Below are positions 1-8,896 of a stretch of 64,000 nucleotides of DNA, one piece after another. The DNA lies in NCBI GenBank assembly GCA_050031985.1, contig JBNAIG010000031.1, positions 124,001 through 188,000 of the forward strand, in the 5' to 3' direction. The notes under the pieces are model-generated. The model searched no databases and was not told the origin of the DNA. It saw only the letters and a list, made by a program, of their open reading frames with translations. Every line of letters begins with the position of its first letter. The first letter of the stretch is position 1. The translations under genes were made by a program, and so were the position numbers. This stretch comes from SZUA-368 sp028533045 (GTDB taxonomy: Bacteria; Spirochaetota; Spirochaetia; DSM-2461).

Positions 1-2
1 AG

Positions 3-2957
3 GATGAATTGATTATTCCCTTTACCGTTGATGACGATCGTTATATCGAAGGTTATAAGATTGTGGTCAAGGATGAATCGGGCCAGGTGGTCAAGGAAGT
101 CTATAATAAGGATAAGAGGCCGGAAAATGCCACTTTCTCCAGCTTCTTTGACCGTCTTTTTGCGGAAAAAGAGTCCGTAGCCGTTCCGGAAACTTTTCGA
201 TGGGACGGTGTTTCCGATTCGGGAGAGACCCCTCCCGACGGGGAATACTCCTTTGTTATGGAGTTTTGGGACGATAACAACAATACTACCACTACAGTCC
301 CCGCCTATTTCCATGTGGACAATACGGTTCCCGAGCTGAGTCTGGAAGCTCCCAGCGGTACGGATCTTATCTTTTCTCCCGACGGTGACGGTCGTAAGGA
401 TGCCCTTAGCATACCCCAGAGCGGTTCGGAAGAGGAAGACTGGACCGGTGAGATCCGGGACGCTTCCGGTCAGGTTTACCGTAGTTTTGATTGGTCCGAC
501 GGGGCACCGGAAGAACTGGTTTGGGACGGGAAAGACGGAGAAGGAGAGGTTCTTCCCGACGGTGTCTATGAATACGTAATGTCTACTACAGACCGAGCGG
601 GAAACAGCGTGAGCCAGTCGGTGGGCAATATTCTTATTAACACGGCTCAGCCCGAATTGGCCCTCACCATTGACCGGTCTTCCTTCTCTCCCGGTACGGA
701 AAGTGAAATTGACAAGGTTGAGATTGGTTTTAAAATTTCTACAGTTAAGGGATTGGCTAGCTGGAATCTTGATATTATCGATGAATCGGGCCGTGTTTAC
801 CGCAGCTGGAATCAGCGGAACAGCCAGGACCTTTTAACCCGAGCCGGTCTGACCTTCGACGGTAAGGACGGGGAGGGAAATTACCTTAATGAAGGAATTT
901 ATACCGCCCGCCTCGACGCTACCTATCAGAACGGTTATTCTCCCCTGGTAAGCACTCCTCCTTTTGAGGTGGATACGACCAATCCAGAAATTGCCGTAAG
1001 CGGCTCACCCCTTCTTTTTTCTCCCGATGGAGACGGAAGCAGGGACGAGATCGTTTTTAGCCAGTCCAGTTCGGAGGAACAGCTCTGGTACGGTTTTATT
1101 CTCGATGAAGAGGGTGAGAAGGTTAAATCCTACGAGTGGCATGGCGAAGTGCCCGCTTCTTTAAGCTGGAATGGTCTATATGAGAACGGTAAAAGCGTTA
1201 CCGGCGAATCTTCCTTTACCTATTATGTGGAAACCCGGGACAGTGCGGGCAACTACGGTCGTTCAGAGGATATTGCCTTTACGGCGGATACGTCAAATGT
1301 AGAACTCTTCCTGACTCTGGACAGGGATTCCCTCTCTCCCAACGGGGATGGCATTAATGAAACAATTAACGTAGGGGTAGAACGGAACAGCAGTTCTCCC
1401 GTGGCAAGCTATAGGCTTACAGCCCTTGATGAAAGGGGTCGTGAATTGGCTGTTGTTGAAGAGGGCTCCGGTCTTCCCGCCAGCTTTAGATGGGACGGAG
1501 GAGCCGTACGGGACGGTATATGCCGGCTGGCCCTTTCGGTGGAACTGGAAAGGGGAGACAAGATTGATGTTATGTCTCCCGACTTACTCATCGACAGAGT
1601 TTTTCCGGAAATTAATCTGACCGGCGATCTTGATCTCTTTTCTCCCGATGGTGACGGAGAGAAGGATGTGGTGAACTTTACCCAGTCTTCCAGTAATGAA
1701 GAGCTGTTCCAGGGAGAAATCCTTGATCGATCAGGGACTGTCATGACCAGTTGGGTTTGGACGGGACTATTGGAGAATCTTGCCTGGGAAGGCCGGGATA
1801 ATTCGGGAAACATCCTGCCCAACGGTATTTATAGCTATCGGGTCGTTTCCACCGACAAGGCCGGCAACCGAACGGAAAAGAAAATTGACGGCATTGAGTT
1901 GGATAGCCGGTCGACCCAGCTCTTCCTTACCGCAGATCGGGAGATTTTCTCTCCCTCCGGCCGGGAAGATCTTTCAACTCAAAATCTGGCCCTTGTAACC
2001 AAGTTAACCGATGGTATTGCCCAGTGGACCCTGGAAATGGTTCACAGCGAAAAGGGTGTGGTGAAAACTCTGAGTGGAACAGGTGTGCCCCCCGAAAGTT
2101 ATAGATGGGACGGTCTGGGTGATGACAGTTCTATCATGGAAGGGTCGTATACGGCCCGGTATTCGGTCGTTTATGAAAAGGGTAACCGGCCCGTGGCGGA
2201 AACGGCTCCCTTTATTCTGGATAACTCCGCTCCCAAGGCCCGGGTGATTATGAATCCTCTTCCTTTTAGTCCGGATGATGACAATGTAAATGATGAACTG
2301 ACCATTTCCATGGGAGTACAGGACATTAGTGCGGTGGACTCCTGGAAAATGGAGATCTTTGATCCCAAGGGGAACGAATTCATTAGTTACGGTGGTAAGG
2401 GTAAACCTACGGGACGTATTATCTGGGACGGCCGCAGCAGCAAGGGTGAACTTGTACAGTCGGCAGAAGATTATGCCTGGAAGCTGACTGTAAGCGATGT
2501 GATGGGAAATACCTCTGTGGAAGAGGGAGAAATCGGAGTGGACGTCTTGGTTATCCGCGACGGTGACAACCTCAAGATTATGATCTCCAGCATTACCTTT
2601 GAGCCGAGTAAGGCCGATTTGGAGTCCGGAGGTGAGAAGGGTAGCAAGAATGAGTGGATTCTGGAGCGTATCTCCCAGATTCTGGACAAGTATAACCGCT
2701 ACCAGGTTGTGGTAGAGGGACATGCCAACAGTGTTTACTTCTACGATGCTGCCAAGGCTCGTGAAGAAGAAGCGCAAGAGCTCAAGCCTCTGAGTGAGGC
2801 CCGTGCGGAAACCGTCATGAATGCCCTTGTTGATCTGGGAATAGACAGCAGCCGTCTTTCTTCGGTAGGACGGGGCGGTACCGATCCTGTTGTTGAATTT
2901 TCCGACCTGGATAACAGTTGGAAAAATCGACGGGTTGAATTCATCCTTGTGAAATAA
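3..2957 (+). CDS. Ig-repeat (FlgD-like) surface protein with OmpA domain, 5' partial
   Basis: The reading frame is open to the left edge (codons GAT GAA precede the TTG at 9), so the true start lies outside the window. The visible 980-odd residues hold at least seven Ig-like units of about 105 residues. Each carries a calcium-loop-like motif (FSPDGDG or a variant) near residues 120, 224, 335, 440, 542, 644 and 751, and many contain a WDG motif, as in FlgD Ig-like domains. The last ~125 residues form an OmpA-type peptidoglycan-binding domain (LSEARAETV, then NRRVEF at the end). Inference: an outer-membrane or periplasmic structural protein tethered to peptidoglycan, of a kind common in Treponema. 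It is followed by an intrinsic terminator. Exact role unknown. Confidence 0.85.
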   Translation, partial: DELIIPFTVDDDRYIEGYKIVVKDESGQVVKEVYNKDKRPENATFSSFFDRLFAEKESVAVPETFRWDGVSDSGETPPDGEYSFVMEFWDDNNNTTTTVPAYFHVDNTVPELSLEAPSGTDLIFSPDGDGRKDALSIPQSGSEEEDWTGEIRDASGQVYRSFDWSDGAPEELVWDGKDGEGEVLPDGVYEYVMSTTDRAGNSVSQSVGNILINTAQPELALTIDRSSFSPGTESEIDKVEIGFKISTVKGLASWNLDIIDESGRVYRSWNQRNSQDLLTRAGLTFDGKDGEGNYLNEGIYTARLDATYQNGYSPLVSTPPFEVDTTNPEIAVSGSPLLFSPDGDGSRDEIVFSQSSSEEQLWYGFILDEEGEKVKSYEWHGEVPASLSWNGLYENGKSVTGESSFTYYVETRDSAGNYGRSEDIAFTADTSNVELFLTLDRDSLSPNGDGINETINVGVERNSSSPVASYRLTALDERGRELAVVEEGSGLPASFRWDGGAVRDGICRLALSVELERGDKIDVMSPDLLIDRVFPEINLTGDLDLFSPDGDGEKDVVNFTQSSSNEELFQGEILDRSGTVMTSWVWTGLLENLAWEGRDNSGNILPNGIYSYRVVSTDKAGNRTEKKIDGIELDSRSTQLFLTADREIFSPSGREDLSTQNLALVTKLTDGIAQWTLEMVHSEKGVVKTLSGTGVPPESYRWDGLGDDSSIMEGSYTARYSVVYEKGNRPVAETAPFILDNSAPKARVIMNPLPFSPDDDNVNDELTISMGVQDISAVDSWKMEIFDPKGNEFISYGGKGKPTGRIIWDGRSSKGELVQSAEDYAWKLTVSDVMGNTSVEEGEIGVDVLVIRDGDNLKIMISSITFEPSKADLESGGEKGSKNEWILERISQILDKYNRYQVVVEGHANSVYFYDAAKAREEEAQELKPLSEARAETVMNALVDLGIDSSRLSSVGRGGTDPVVEFSDLDNSWKNRRVEFILVK

Positions 2958-2977
2958 AAGGGATTTGACTTTTTATG

Positions 2978-3009
2978 GGGGCCTTCCTTATGGAAGGTCC
3001 CTTTTTTTT
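2978..3009 (+). terminator. Rho-independent terminator after the Ig-repeat/OmpA gene
   Basis: A 10-bp stem containing CCTTCC / GGAAGG with a TTAT loop is followed by eight T residues. It lies 20 bases after the stop codon at 2955-2957 and separates this gene from the P83/100 gene. Confidence 0.9.
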
Positions 3010-3048
3010 ATAAAGAATCAATCTTTGCTATAAATCCCTTACTTTATG

Positions 3049-3057
3049 TGTTACACT
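3049..3057 (+). promoter_or_regulatory. Extended -10 promoter of the P83/100 gene
   Basis: TG-T-TACACT matches an extended -10 element and ends 7 bases before the ATG at 3065. There is no Shine-Dalgarno sequence between them, which suggests a leaderless mRNA. A weak -35 (TTGCTA, 3025-3030) is 21 bases away, too far to be convincing, so the extended -10 would have to carry the activity. Confidence 0.45.
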
Positions 3058-3064
3058 AATTTAT

Positions 3065-4585
3065 ATGAATAAGGGTGTAATTCTTCTTGTACTGTTCACG
3101 GTACTGTGTTTTCCGGCCTTGGGTCAGGAAGTGGCGGAGGATGTGTTTCTTAATACGGAACCCATTGAGTTTATTAACTATGAAGGTCCCTACGATGTCA
3201 TCAACACGCTGGAACAGATTAGGGGTATCGGGGAGATTTTGGGGCAGGATGTTAAGCCCGATGTTTCCCTCTCAGCTCTGTACGGTCCCTATCGCATCAT
3301 TCACTCCTATCAGCCGGAAATAGAAGAAGGGCTGGACGGAGATATTCTTATTATGGGTAGTGCCAGCCAGGTCGATTCGGTAAGTAACTTGCGTTACATT
3401 ATCGGGGGGTATTTGGAATCGGCCTATGGTTATGAAAGAGAACGGGCCTATACTATCGCTATATTTATCACCTATTACAATGCCCTCTATTATCAGAAAA
3501 TCGATCATTATTCCTCTCTTTACAAGGAAGGGGTACTCGATAATCTCGAACCGGACCAGTGTGGTCTGGCCCGTGTCTGGAGCGATTGGCCCGGCAAAGC
3601 ACGAATTGTCATTCCCCTCAGGGCTCCGGGCTATTCGGAAAGCCCTGCCATTGATTCTTCTCTTATCTCCTCCGACGAAGTGGTGGAGGTTATGCAGGAA
3701 GAAGAGGATATGCGCATTGAAGAGCGAAAGGAAATGGTAGAGATTCGGGAAGAAGAGAATCGGGCCGAAGAAGAAGCCATGGAAGAGAAAGGCCAGGAGT
3801 TAGCCGAAAGAGAGTCGGCTCTCATAGAAATGGCCGATGAACTGGAAGAGAAAGAAGAACCTCTTACGGAAGAAGAAGAGGAGCAGCTGGAAGAGATTAA
3901 AGAAGAGCAGCAGCAAGTTCAGGAAGAGATTGAGGAACTTGAAGAGGCCAAGGAAGAACTTGAGGATAAGACCGAAGAAGTTCTGGATATGCGTGATGAT
4001 ATCGCCTCCGATGAGAATAAAGTTATATCCGAAGGAGATCCGGAAGTCGAAAAGAAAGAGTCAGTCTTTGTTTCACCGGAAGATGAAAGCGCGGTTCCCC
4101 TCTTTTTCTTTAATCAGACCGGTATAGAAGAGGGCTATGCCTTTGGGCTTATCTCTCTCTACGACTTAACCAGCGGTACCAAGGAGAAGGAGTCTACGGC
4201 CACGACAATTTATGGCAGAACCCATAGGGAATTTGCCGGAGGTTTTCTGGCTATAGCCAAAGACCGTAAAAGCGGCATGGTCCTTCCCATGATTATTGAC
4301 AGGGAAAACCTGGCCATCTCTCTCAAAGGGGAAGAGGAGATCTTTCCCGGTACACAGGTGGAGATTGATAAGAGTAATCAGATCTATATGGTTTATAAAG
4401 ACGGTAGCCAGTGGCGGTTGGGCCGATTCGATAAGGATCTTCAATTGACCGGAGCCTCGTCGGAAGCGGTTGAGCCTATGACGGATATTCTCTTTTACAA
4501 CGGAAAATTATTTGTTCAAAATACGGAAGGAGCTGTTTTGGAATTAAACAGCGACAATCTGACAGTAGAAAAGGAGCTTGAATAA
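3065..4585 (+). CDS. P83/100-type spirochaetal antigen, exported
   Basis: 506 residues. An N-terminal signal peptide (MNKGVILLVLFTVLCFPALG, signal peptidase I type) is followed by a domain resembling the N-terminal part of the Borrelia P83/100 family. Residues ~204-321 are extremely Glu/Lys-rich and predicted to be a long acidic coiled coil. A C-terminal ~170-residue domain may form a beta-propeller-like fold. The family is confined to spirochaetes as far as I know, and its function is unresolved (antigen, possibly periplasmic). The stop codon overlaps the ATG of the downstream pyrB/I gene by one base (TAATG), so the two are probably co-transcribed, which is an unexpected pairing. Confidence 0.8.
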   Translation: MNKGVILLVLFTVLCFPALGQEVAEDVFLNTEPIEFINYEGPYDVINTLEQIRGIGEILGQDVKPDVSLSALYGPYRIIHSYQPEIEEGLDGDILIMGSASQVDSVSNLRYIIGGYLESAYGYERERAYTIAIFITYYNALYYQKIDHYSSLYKEGVLDNLEPDQCGLARVWSDWPGKARIVIPLRAPGYSESPAIDSSLISSDEVVEVMQEEEDMRIEERKEMVEIREEENRAEEEAMEEKGQELAERESALIEMADELEEKEEPLTEEEEEQLEEIKEEQQQVQEEIEELEEAKEELEDKTEEVLDMRDDIASDENKVISEGDPEVEKKESVFVSPEDESAVPLFFFNQTGIEEGYAFGLISLYDLTSGTKEKESTATTIYGRTHREFAGGFLAIAKDRKSGMVLPMIIDRENLAISLKGEEEIFPGTQVEIDKSNQIYMVYKDGSQWRLGRFDKDLQLTGASSEAVEPMTDILFYNGKLFVQNTEGAVLELNSDNLTVEKELE

Positions 4586-6165
4586 TGGCAAATAACGGCC
4601 CATTTAGGGGTAGGACAATTGCAGTTGTTAATGATCTCTCACGGGATGAACAACTCTATCTTTACAAAAAAACAGCGGAACTCAAGAAGAAGTATTTGGC
4701 CGGTGAGGATTGTTCCGATTTTCAATTGAACGATCCCGATTGTGCCGCCTATCTTATGTTTCTTGAAAACAGTACCCGTACAAAAGAGTCCTTCCGTAAT
4801 GCCGCTCTTTTTCACAATGTGAGGATGAATAATTTTGACGCTTCTACCTCCTCCTTTAAAAAGGCCGAGAGCTTTGCCGATACGGTAAAGATGCTTTTTG
4901 GTTACAGCAAGAATTCCCTTTTTATCATGAGGACTCCCGAAGAGGGTGTTTGCCGGGCTCTGGAAGAGGAGTTAGCCGTTTATGCAGAGAAACTGGGACG
5001 GGAAAAGCCGGGATTTATCAATGGGGGAGACGGGAAACATGAGCATCCCACTCAGGAATTTCTTGATGAGTTTTCCTTTCTTGAACAGAAAAACTGGGAC
5101 AGCCACAGCATCCACATTGTATTAACCGGGGATTTGTATCATGGCCGTACGGTTCACTCCAAAGTGGACGGATTAAAAATATTTGATCAGGTAAAGGTGG
5201 ATCTTATTGCTCCTCCGGAATTGGCTCTGCCCGAGTCCTATGAAGGGAGAATGATTCGAAATGGGTTTAAAGTACGTAAATTCCGAAGCATAGAAGAGTA
5301 TCTCACCCAGGATGATGTGGCGGATATTTGGTATTTTACCCGATTACAGCTTGAGCGTATGGGAGACAAGATCCTCGACAAGGCCGAATCCCTCAGAGAA
5401 TCGGTTACTTTCCAGGAGCGTTTTATGGATAAACTCCCCAAAGGGAGCCGCTTCTATCATCCCCTTCCCAGGCACAGGGAGCATCCGGTTATTCCTTCTT
5501 TCCTCGATAAAACCGTACTGAACGGATGGGATGAACAGTCCATTAACGGCTTCTATACGCGCATTGTGGAGATTGCCATGGTAGGAGGTAAAATCGGTCA
5601 TGATTTTACCGGTGCTCCTCCCCGGGAAGAAAGTGTCAGAGATGATTATATTGAAGCGGTCCCGGTCACTCGCAAAAGCCGAGTACAGGATCGTTACAAG
5701 GTAGGCATTAAGCCCGTAGATGAAGGAATTGTTATTGACCACATCGCTTCCGGTGAGGATATCGGAGAGATTTGGGATCGAATTAATCGAATCAGGCAAA
5801 TCCTGGGGCTTAACTACAGAAGCTCCCATGGCGTATTTCATACGAGTGATTCCAGTAAATACAAAGGGATTATTTCTCTGCCTGATATTTTGGAACTGGA
5901 GCAAAAGGATATCAAAATGCTTGCTGCCGTTTCTCCCGGTTGTACATTGAATTTCATCAAAGATCAGTCTGTATTAGAGAAGTTCCGCCTTCATATGCCG
6001 CCCCGCATATACAATTTTGACGAGATCTCCTGTAAGAATGAGATCTGTATCTCCCACCCCCAGAATCATCAGCACGTGGGTACCATGTTTACAAGAGAGG
6101 GAGAATCCTTCGTCTGTCACTACTGCCAGAAGAAATATACTTTTAAGGAAATCTGGAACCGTTAG
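4585..6165 (+). CDS. pyrB: Aspartate carbamoyltransferase, catalytic and regulatory chains fused
   Basis: 526 residues. It catalyses carbamoyl phosphate + aspartate to carbamoylaspartate in pyrimidine synthesis. The PyrB half shows the carbamoyl-phosphate loop STRTKESF (~residues 62-69), a KKAESFADT loop, HPTQEFLDEF (~153), GDLYHGRTVHS and HPLPR. After ~residue 340 comes a PyrI-like segment with an allosteric-type domain and a zinc site made of CKNEIC and CHYC (~483-516). E. coli has separate PyrB (~310 aa) and PyrI (~153 aa) chains. A PyrB-PyrI fusion is known from Thermotoga. An AGGAG ribosome-binding site precedes the ATG. The 3' end overlaps the convergent PBP gene by 4 bases. Confidence 0.92.
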   Translation: MANNGPFRGRTIAVVNDLSRDEQLYLYKKTAELKKKYLAGEDCSDFQLNDPDCAAYLMFLENSTRTKESFRNAALFHNVRMNNFDASTSSFKKAESFADTVKMLFGYSKNSLFIMRTPEEGVCRALEEELAVYAEKLGREKPGFINGGDGKHEHPTQEFLDEFSFLEQKNWDSHSIHIVLTGDLYHGRTVHSKVDGLKIFDQVKVDLIAPPELALPESYEGRMIRNGFKVRKFRSIEEYLTQDDVADIWYFTRLQLERMGDKILDKAESLRESVTFQERFMDKLPKGSRFYHPLPRHREHPVIPSFLDKTVLNGWDEQSINGFYTRIVEIAMVGGKIGHDFTGAPPREESVRDDYIEAVPVTRKSRVQDRYKVGIKPVDEGIVIDHIASGEDIGEIWDRINRIRQILGLNYRSSHGVFHTSDSSKYKGIISLPDILELEQKDIKMLAAVSPGCTLNFIKDQSVLEKFRLHMPPRIYNFDEISCKNEICISHPQNHQHVGTMFTREGESFVCHYCQKKYTFKEIWNR

Positions 6166-8732
6166 TCCAGAAGAAAGCCGCTCACCGGTGTATTTTCATC
6201 GGTGGTGGTACTTCCGGGGAAGTCCCTATCTTCGTCCGATTCAATTATCTCCGGGTCCAAGCCAAGGGACCGGGCAAAATCATCCAATGAAGAACCCACA
6301 TCATCCAGGCTTTCTTCCAGAGGATTTGATTCGGCAAAAACTTCATCTCCCAGAAGATCAATTGATCCAAGAAGCTTATCCACACTCTGTTCCTTTGTTT
6401 CCTGAGTATAGATATGGTAAGTACAAAAGTCGGTAGGTTCCGTACCGGAGAGGAAAACCTCTTCGTAGGTATTGGGGCATGCATCGGTAGGAATCATACC
6501 CGATTCAGCACAAACTTCCACCGTAACAATTCCTGTCTCGGGCATTTCAAACTCTTTGGGAGCCAAACCTTTATGGATTTCGCCCATGTAGGGTCCCCAG
6601 TACATACCGGTAGCAGTAGAACCGGTCAGTTCAACACCAAGGGAAGATCCCTTTCGGTCAAAACCGGCCCACATGACAGTGGTGTAGTAGGGAGAGAAAC
6701 CACATGTCCAGGCATCGGACCAGTTTTGAGTCGTACCGGTTTTACCGGCCAGGTCGATTCCGGGCGTCACGCTTCCCCATTGGGTACCGACACGCAGGGT
6801 ACCGATAAGAGTGGTGGAATGAAGTATGCTGGTCATAATATAGGCTTCCTGGGGAGTCAGAACCTGTACAGGGTTTTTCTTCTGTTCTTCCCGCAGTTCC
6901 TGCTCCGGATTAAGAATGATATTCCCTTTCCTGTCCTCCACATAGCGCACAGCCAGAGGATTAACCCTTCGTCCCTTGTTGCTGATTGTGGCATAGGCCT
7001 GAGCCATCTGAATGGGTGAGGCTTCGATAATACCCAATCCCAGGGGGTAAAGACGGGGGAAGATAGCAAGCTTTTCCTCTTCATCATCAATTCCCATCAG
7101 GGCCGCTGCCATATCAATGGCTTTTACAAAACCGATACCGTTGAGTACCTGCAAGGAAGGAACATTCTGGCTGGTGGCCAGAGCACGGCGCAGAAGGAAG
7201 TGGCCGTTCCAGGAACCCTTGTAGTTTTGCGGGGTATACAGTGTCCCGTCCGGGTTGGTAAAGGCAATGGGGCCGTCCCAGAGTCTTGTGGCGGCTGTAA
7301 ATTCCCGCGAAGCGATAGCGGCGGAGTAGTATAGGGGCTTGAAACTGGACCCGGGCTGGAGAGTACCTAGGAGAACACGGTTATACTTGTTATCCCTGTC
7401 ATACTGATTACCGCCGATCATGGCGGTAATATAGCCTTCGTTCTCATCCAGGTTTCCCAGAGTCAGAAGGGCGGTCTGAATGGTGGAGAGCTTCTTCTGG
7501 TCCGAGTATTTGGCATGGGAAAGATTTACGGCGTATTTCGTTTCCTCAATACCAAACATAAGGGACATGATATCAAGGACCGGAGTCATCTCCGTGTAAT
7601 AGTAATCCTTGGCCTTTTTGAGTTCCTGTTTGTTGGCAACTCTAATATCGTCAATGTTAAAAACGAGAGATAAGAGGTCTATCATGCCTGTATAGGCCTG
7701 GTTGGCAGAAGCCACTTTTTTATTCAGGTTGCTTTCGTATTTTGAGGTCCACTCTTCCCGGCCTTCCGCCAGAATGCGGTCCGCCGCTTCCTGCACATCA
7801 AGGTCCAGAGTAGAATGTACCACATAACCGTCACGGTAAATGTTTTTCTGACCGAAGAGCATTTCATCAAGCTGATTTCGGATATATTCACTAAACCAGG
7901 GCGCCTGATCGTCTCTTTCAAAGAAAGCGGAAGAGTAGTTATCCTTGGACCAGTCAAAGTTTCTCCAGTATTTTTCCATGGAAAGAAGGCCTTCATCCAG
8001 GTCTATATACTCGTTTTCGGCCATCTCATTAATAACAAAGGTTTGTCTGTCCCGGGAGAATTCCGGATTCCGGTAGGGAGAGAAGCGTCCGGTCGGGTTG
8101 GCTACCTGAATAACCAGCATGGCCGATTCGGCTATAGTGTTTTCCGAAGCGGGATGATTGAAGTAGTATTCTGATGCGGTTTCCACCCCGTAGGTATTAT
8201 GCCCGAAACCAACACGATTCAGGTATTTCTCAAGGATTTCTCCCTTGGTGTACTGTCTTTCCATCTGAAAGGAGTACCAGAGTTCCTTGAGTTTTCTCGT
8301 AACCGATACATCGGTTCTGTCTGCGTAAATATTACCGGCCAGCTGCTGGGTGATTGTACTGGCTCCCCGGAGAGAACCGGTTATCACATTCTGGATAATC
8401 GCCTTGACCGTACCCATAACGGAAATCCCGCTGTGGTAGAAATAGCTGGCGTCTTCCCTTGTAATTATGGCATAAACCAAATTTTTGGGAAGGTCTGTCA
8501 GGGAGACGTTTTCTCGCTTTTCATCGGAGAAGAACTCCGTGATGACACGACCCTCGACATCAAGAAGGATGGAGGGAAGGGCTGTGACTTCTTCACCGAA
8601 TTCTTCGTTGTTTTTCAGGTTGATCGTTTTTGCTACGGCCAAGCCCATCCCAACGGAAAGAAGAATGGATGAAAGAGCAAATGATGTAATTAATATGATG
8701 AGAATAACCTTACGTTTTCCGGTAAAGAACAT
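6162..8732 (-). CDS. Class A penicillin-binding protein (PBP1A type)
   Basis: 856 residues from the ATG at 8732. An in-frame TTG at 8768 is less likely because it coincides with a -35 box. A single N-terminal membrane anchor (VILIILITSFALSSILLSVG) precedes a GT51 glycosyltransferase domain (EDASYFYHSG, GASTITQQLAGN, GHNTYGVETAS) and a transpeptidase domain with all three catalytic motifs: SSFK, SQN and KTGTT. It polymerises and crosslinks peptidoglycan in the periplasm. The ~60-residue acidic C-terminal tail (rich in D, E and S) is not part of the usual domains. The gene is monocistronic: a terminator lies upstream and the convergent ATCase gene lies downstream. Confidence 0.93.
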   Translation of the reverse strand: MFFTGKRKVILIILITSFALSSILLSVGMGLAVAKTINLKNNEEFGEEVTALPSILLDVEGRVITEFFSDEKRENVSLTDLPKNLVYAIITREDASYFYHSGISVMGTVKAIIQNVITGSLRGASTITQQLAGNIYADRTDVSVTRKLKELWYSFQMERQYTKGEILEKYLNRVGFGHNTYGVETASEYYFNHPASENTIAESAMLVIQVANPTGRFSPYRNPEFSRDRQTFVINEMAENEYIDLDEGLLSMEKYWRNFDWSKDNYSSAFFERDDQAPWFSEYIRNQLDEMLFGQKNIYRDGYVVHSTLDLDVQEAADRILAEGREEWTSKYESNLNKKVASANQAYTGMIDLLSLVFNIDDIRVANKQELKKAKDYYYTEMTPVLDIMSLMFGIEETKYAVNLSHAKYSDQKKLSTIQTALLTLGNLDENEGYITAMIGGNQYDRDNKYNRVLLGTLQPGSSFKPLYYSAAIASREFTAATRLWDGPIAFTNPDGTLYTPQNYKGSWNGHFLLRRALATSQNVPSLQVLNGIGFVKAIDMAAALMGIDDEEEKLAIFPRLYPLGLGIIEASPIQMAQAYATISNKGRRVNPLAVRYVEDRKGNIILNPEQELREEQKKNPVQVLTPQEAYIMTSILHSTTLIGTLRVGTQWGSVTPGIDLAGKTGTTQNWSDAWTCGFSPYYTTVMWAGFDRKGSSLGVELTGSTATGMYWGPYMGEIHKGLAPKEFEMPETGIVTVEVCAESGMIPTDACPNTYEEVFLSGTEPTDFCTYHIYTQETKEQSVDKLLGSIDLLGDEVFAESNPLEESLDDVGSSLDDFARSLGLDPEIIESDEDRDFPGSTTTDENTPVSGFLLD

Positions 8733-8739
8733 GGTGTTT

Positions 8740-8768
8740 ACACTACTTGTCTGACCCTCTTTTGTCAA
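8740..8768 (-). promoter_or_regulatory. Promoter of the PBP gene (TTGACA-17-TAGTGT), leaderless
   Basis: On the minus strand a perfect -35 TTGACA (8763-8768) is separated by 17 bases from TAGTGT (8740-8745), which ends 7 bases before the ATG at 8732. No ribosome-binding site lies between, so transcription would begin at or next to the start codon. Confidence 0.6.
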
Positions 8769-8773
8769 GGGAC

Positions 8774-8800
8774 AAAAAAAGGCCGGTTCACACCGGCCTT
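8774..8800 (-). terminator. Rho-independent terminator between the M23/unknown operon and the PBP gene
   Basis: On the minus strand, AAGGCCGG and CCGGCCTT form an 8-bp stem around a 6-base loop. Including its last two bases, the tract after the stem is seven T residues. It ends the operon that stops at 8897 and sits directly upstream of the PBP promoter. Confidence 0.9.
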
Positions 8801-8890
8801 CCCAATACTGGGGTTAGATTCCAGCATAGATAACTGGGAGGGGTACTATCCTGGCGACTCTAACAGTTAAAACATCGGTTAAAGGTTAGT
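8801..8890 (-). ncRNA. Structured RNA element of unknown class ahead of a terminator
   Basis: This 95-base interval between the stop at 8897 and the terminator can fold. GTTAGA/TCTAAC (8813-8818 with 8859-8864), CCAG/CTGG (8821-8824 with 8851-8854) and ATAG/CTAT (8826-8829 with 8846-8849) form a 52-base hairpin. A small CCCA-TGGG hairpin (8801-8812) follows. A third copy of the arm (8885-8889) could compete for pairing. It is a 3' UTR element, a small RNA, or a leader of the PBP gene. I match it to no known riboswitch. Confidence 0.35.
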
Positions 8891-8896
8891 TACTGT

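Noticed and set aside
120..2290. Repeated DNA in the first gene as a CRISPR-like or tandem DNA array
   Set aside because: The spacing (~315 bases) and codon-level variation show protein-domain repeats under coding constraint, with no identical DNA units.
8733..8768. TTG at 8768 as start of the PBP gene
   Set aside because: The TTG is the first three bases of the -35 box TTGACA, so the 12 extra codons lie in promoter DNA; the ATG at 8732 begins just before the membrane anchor.
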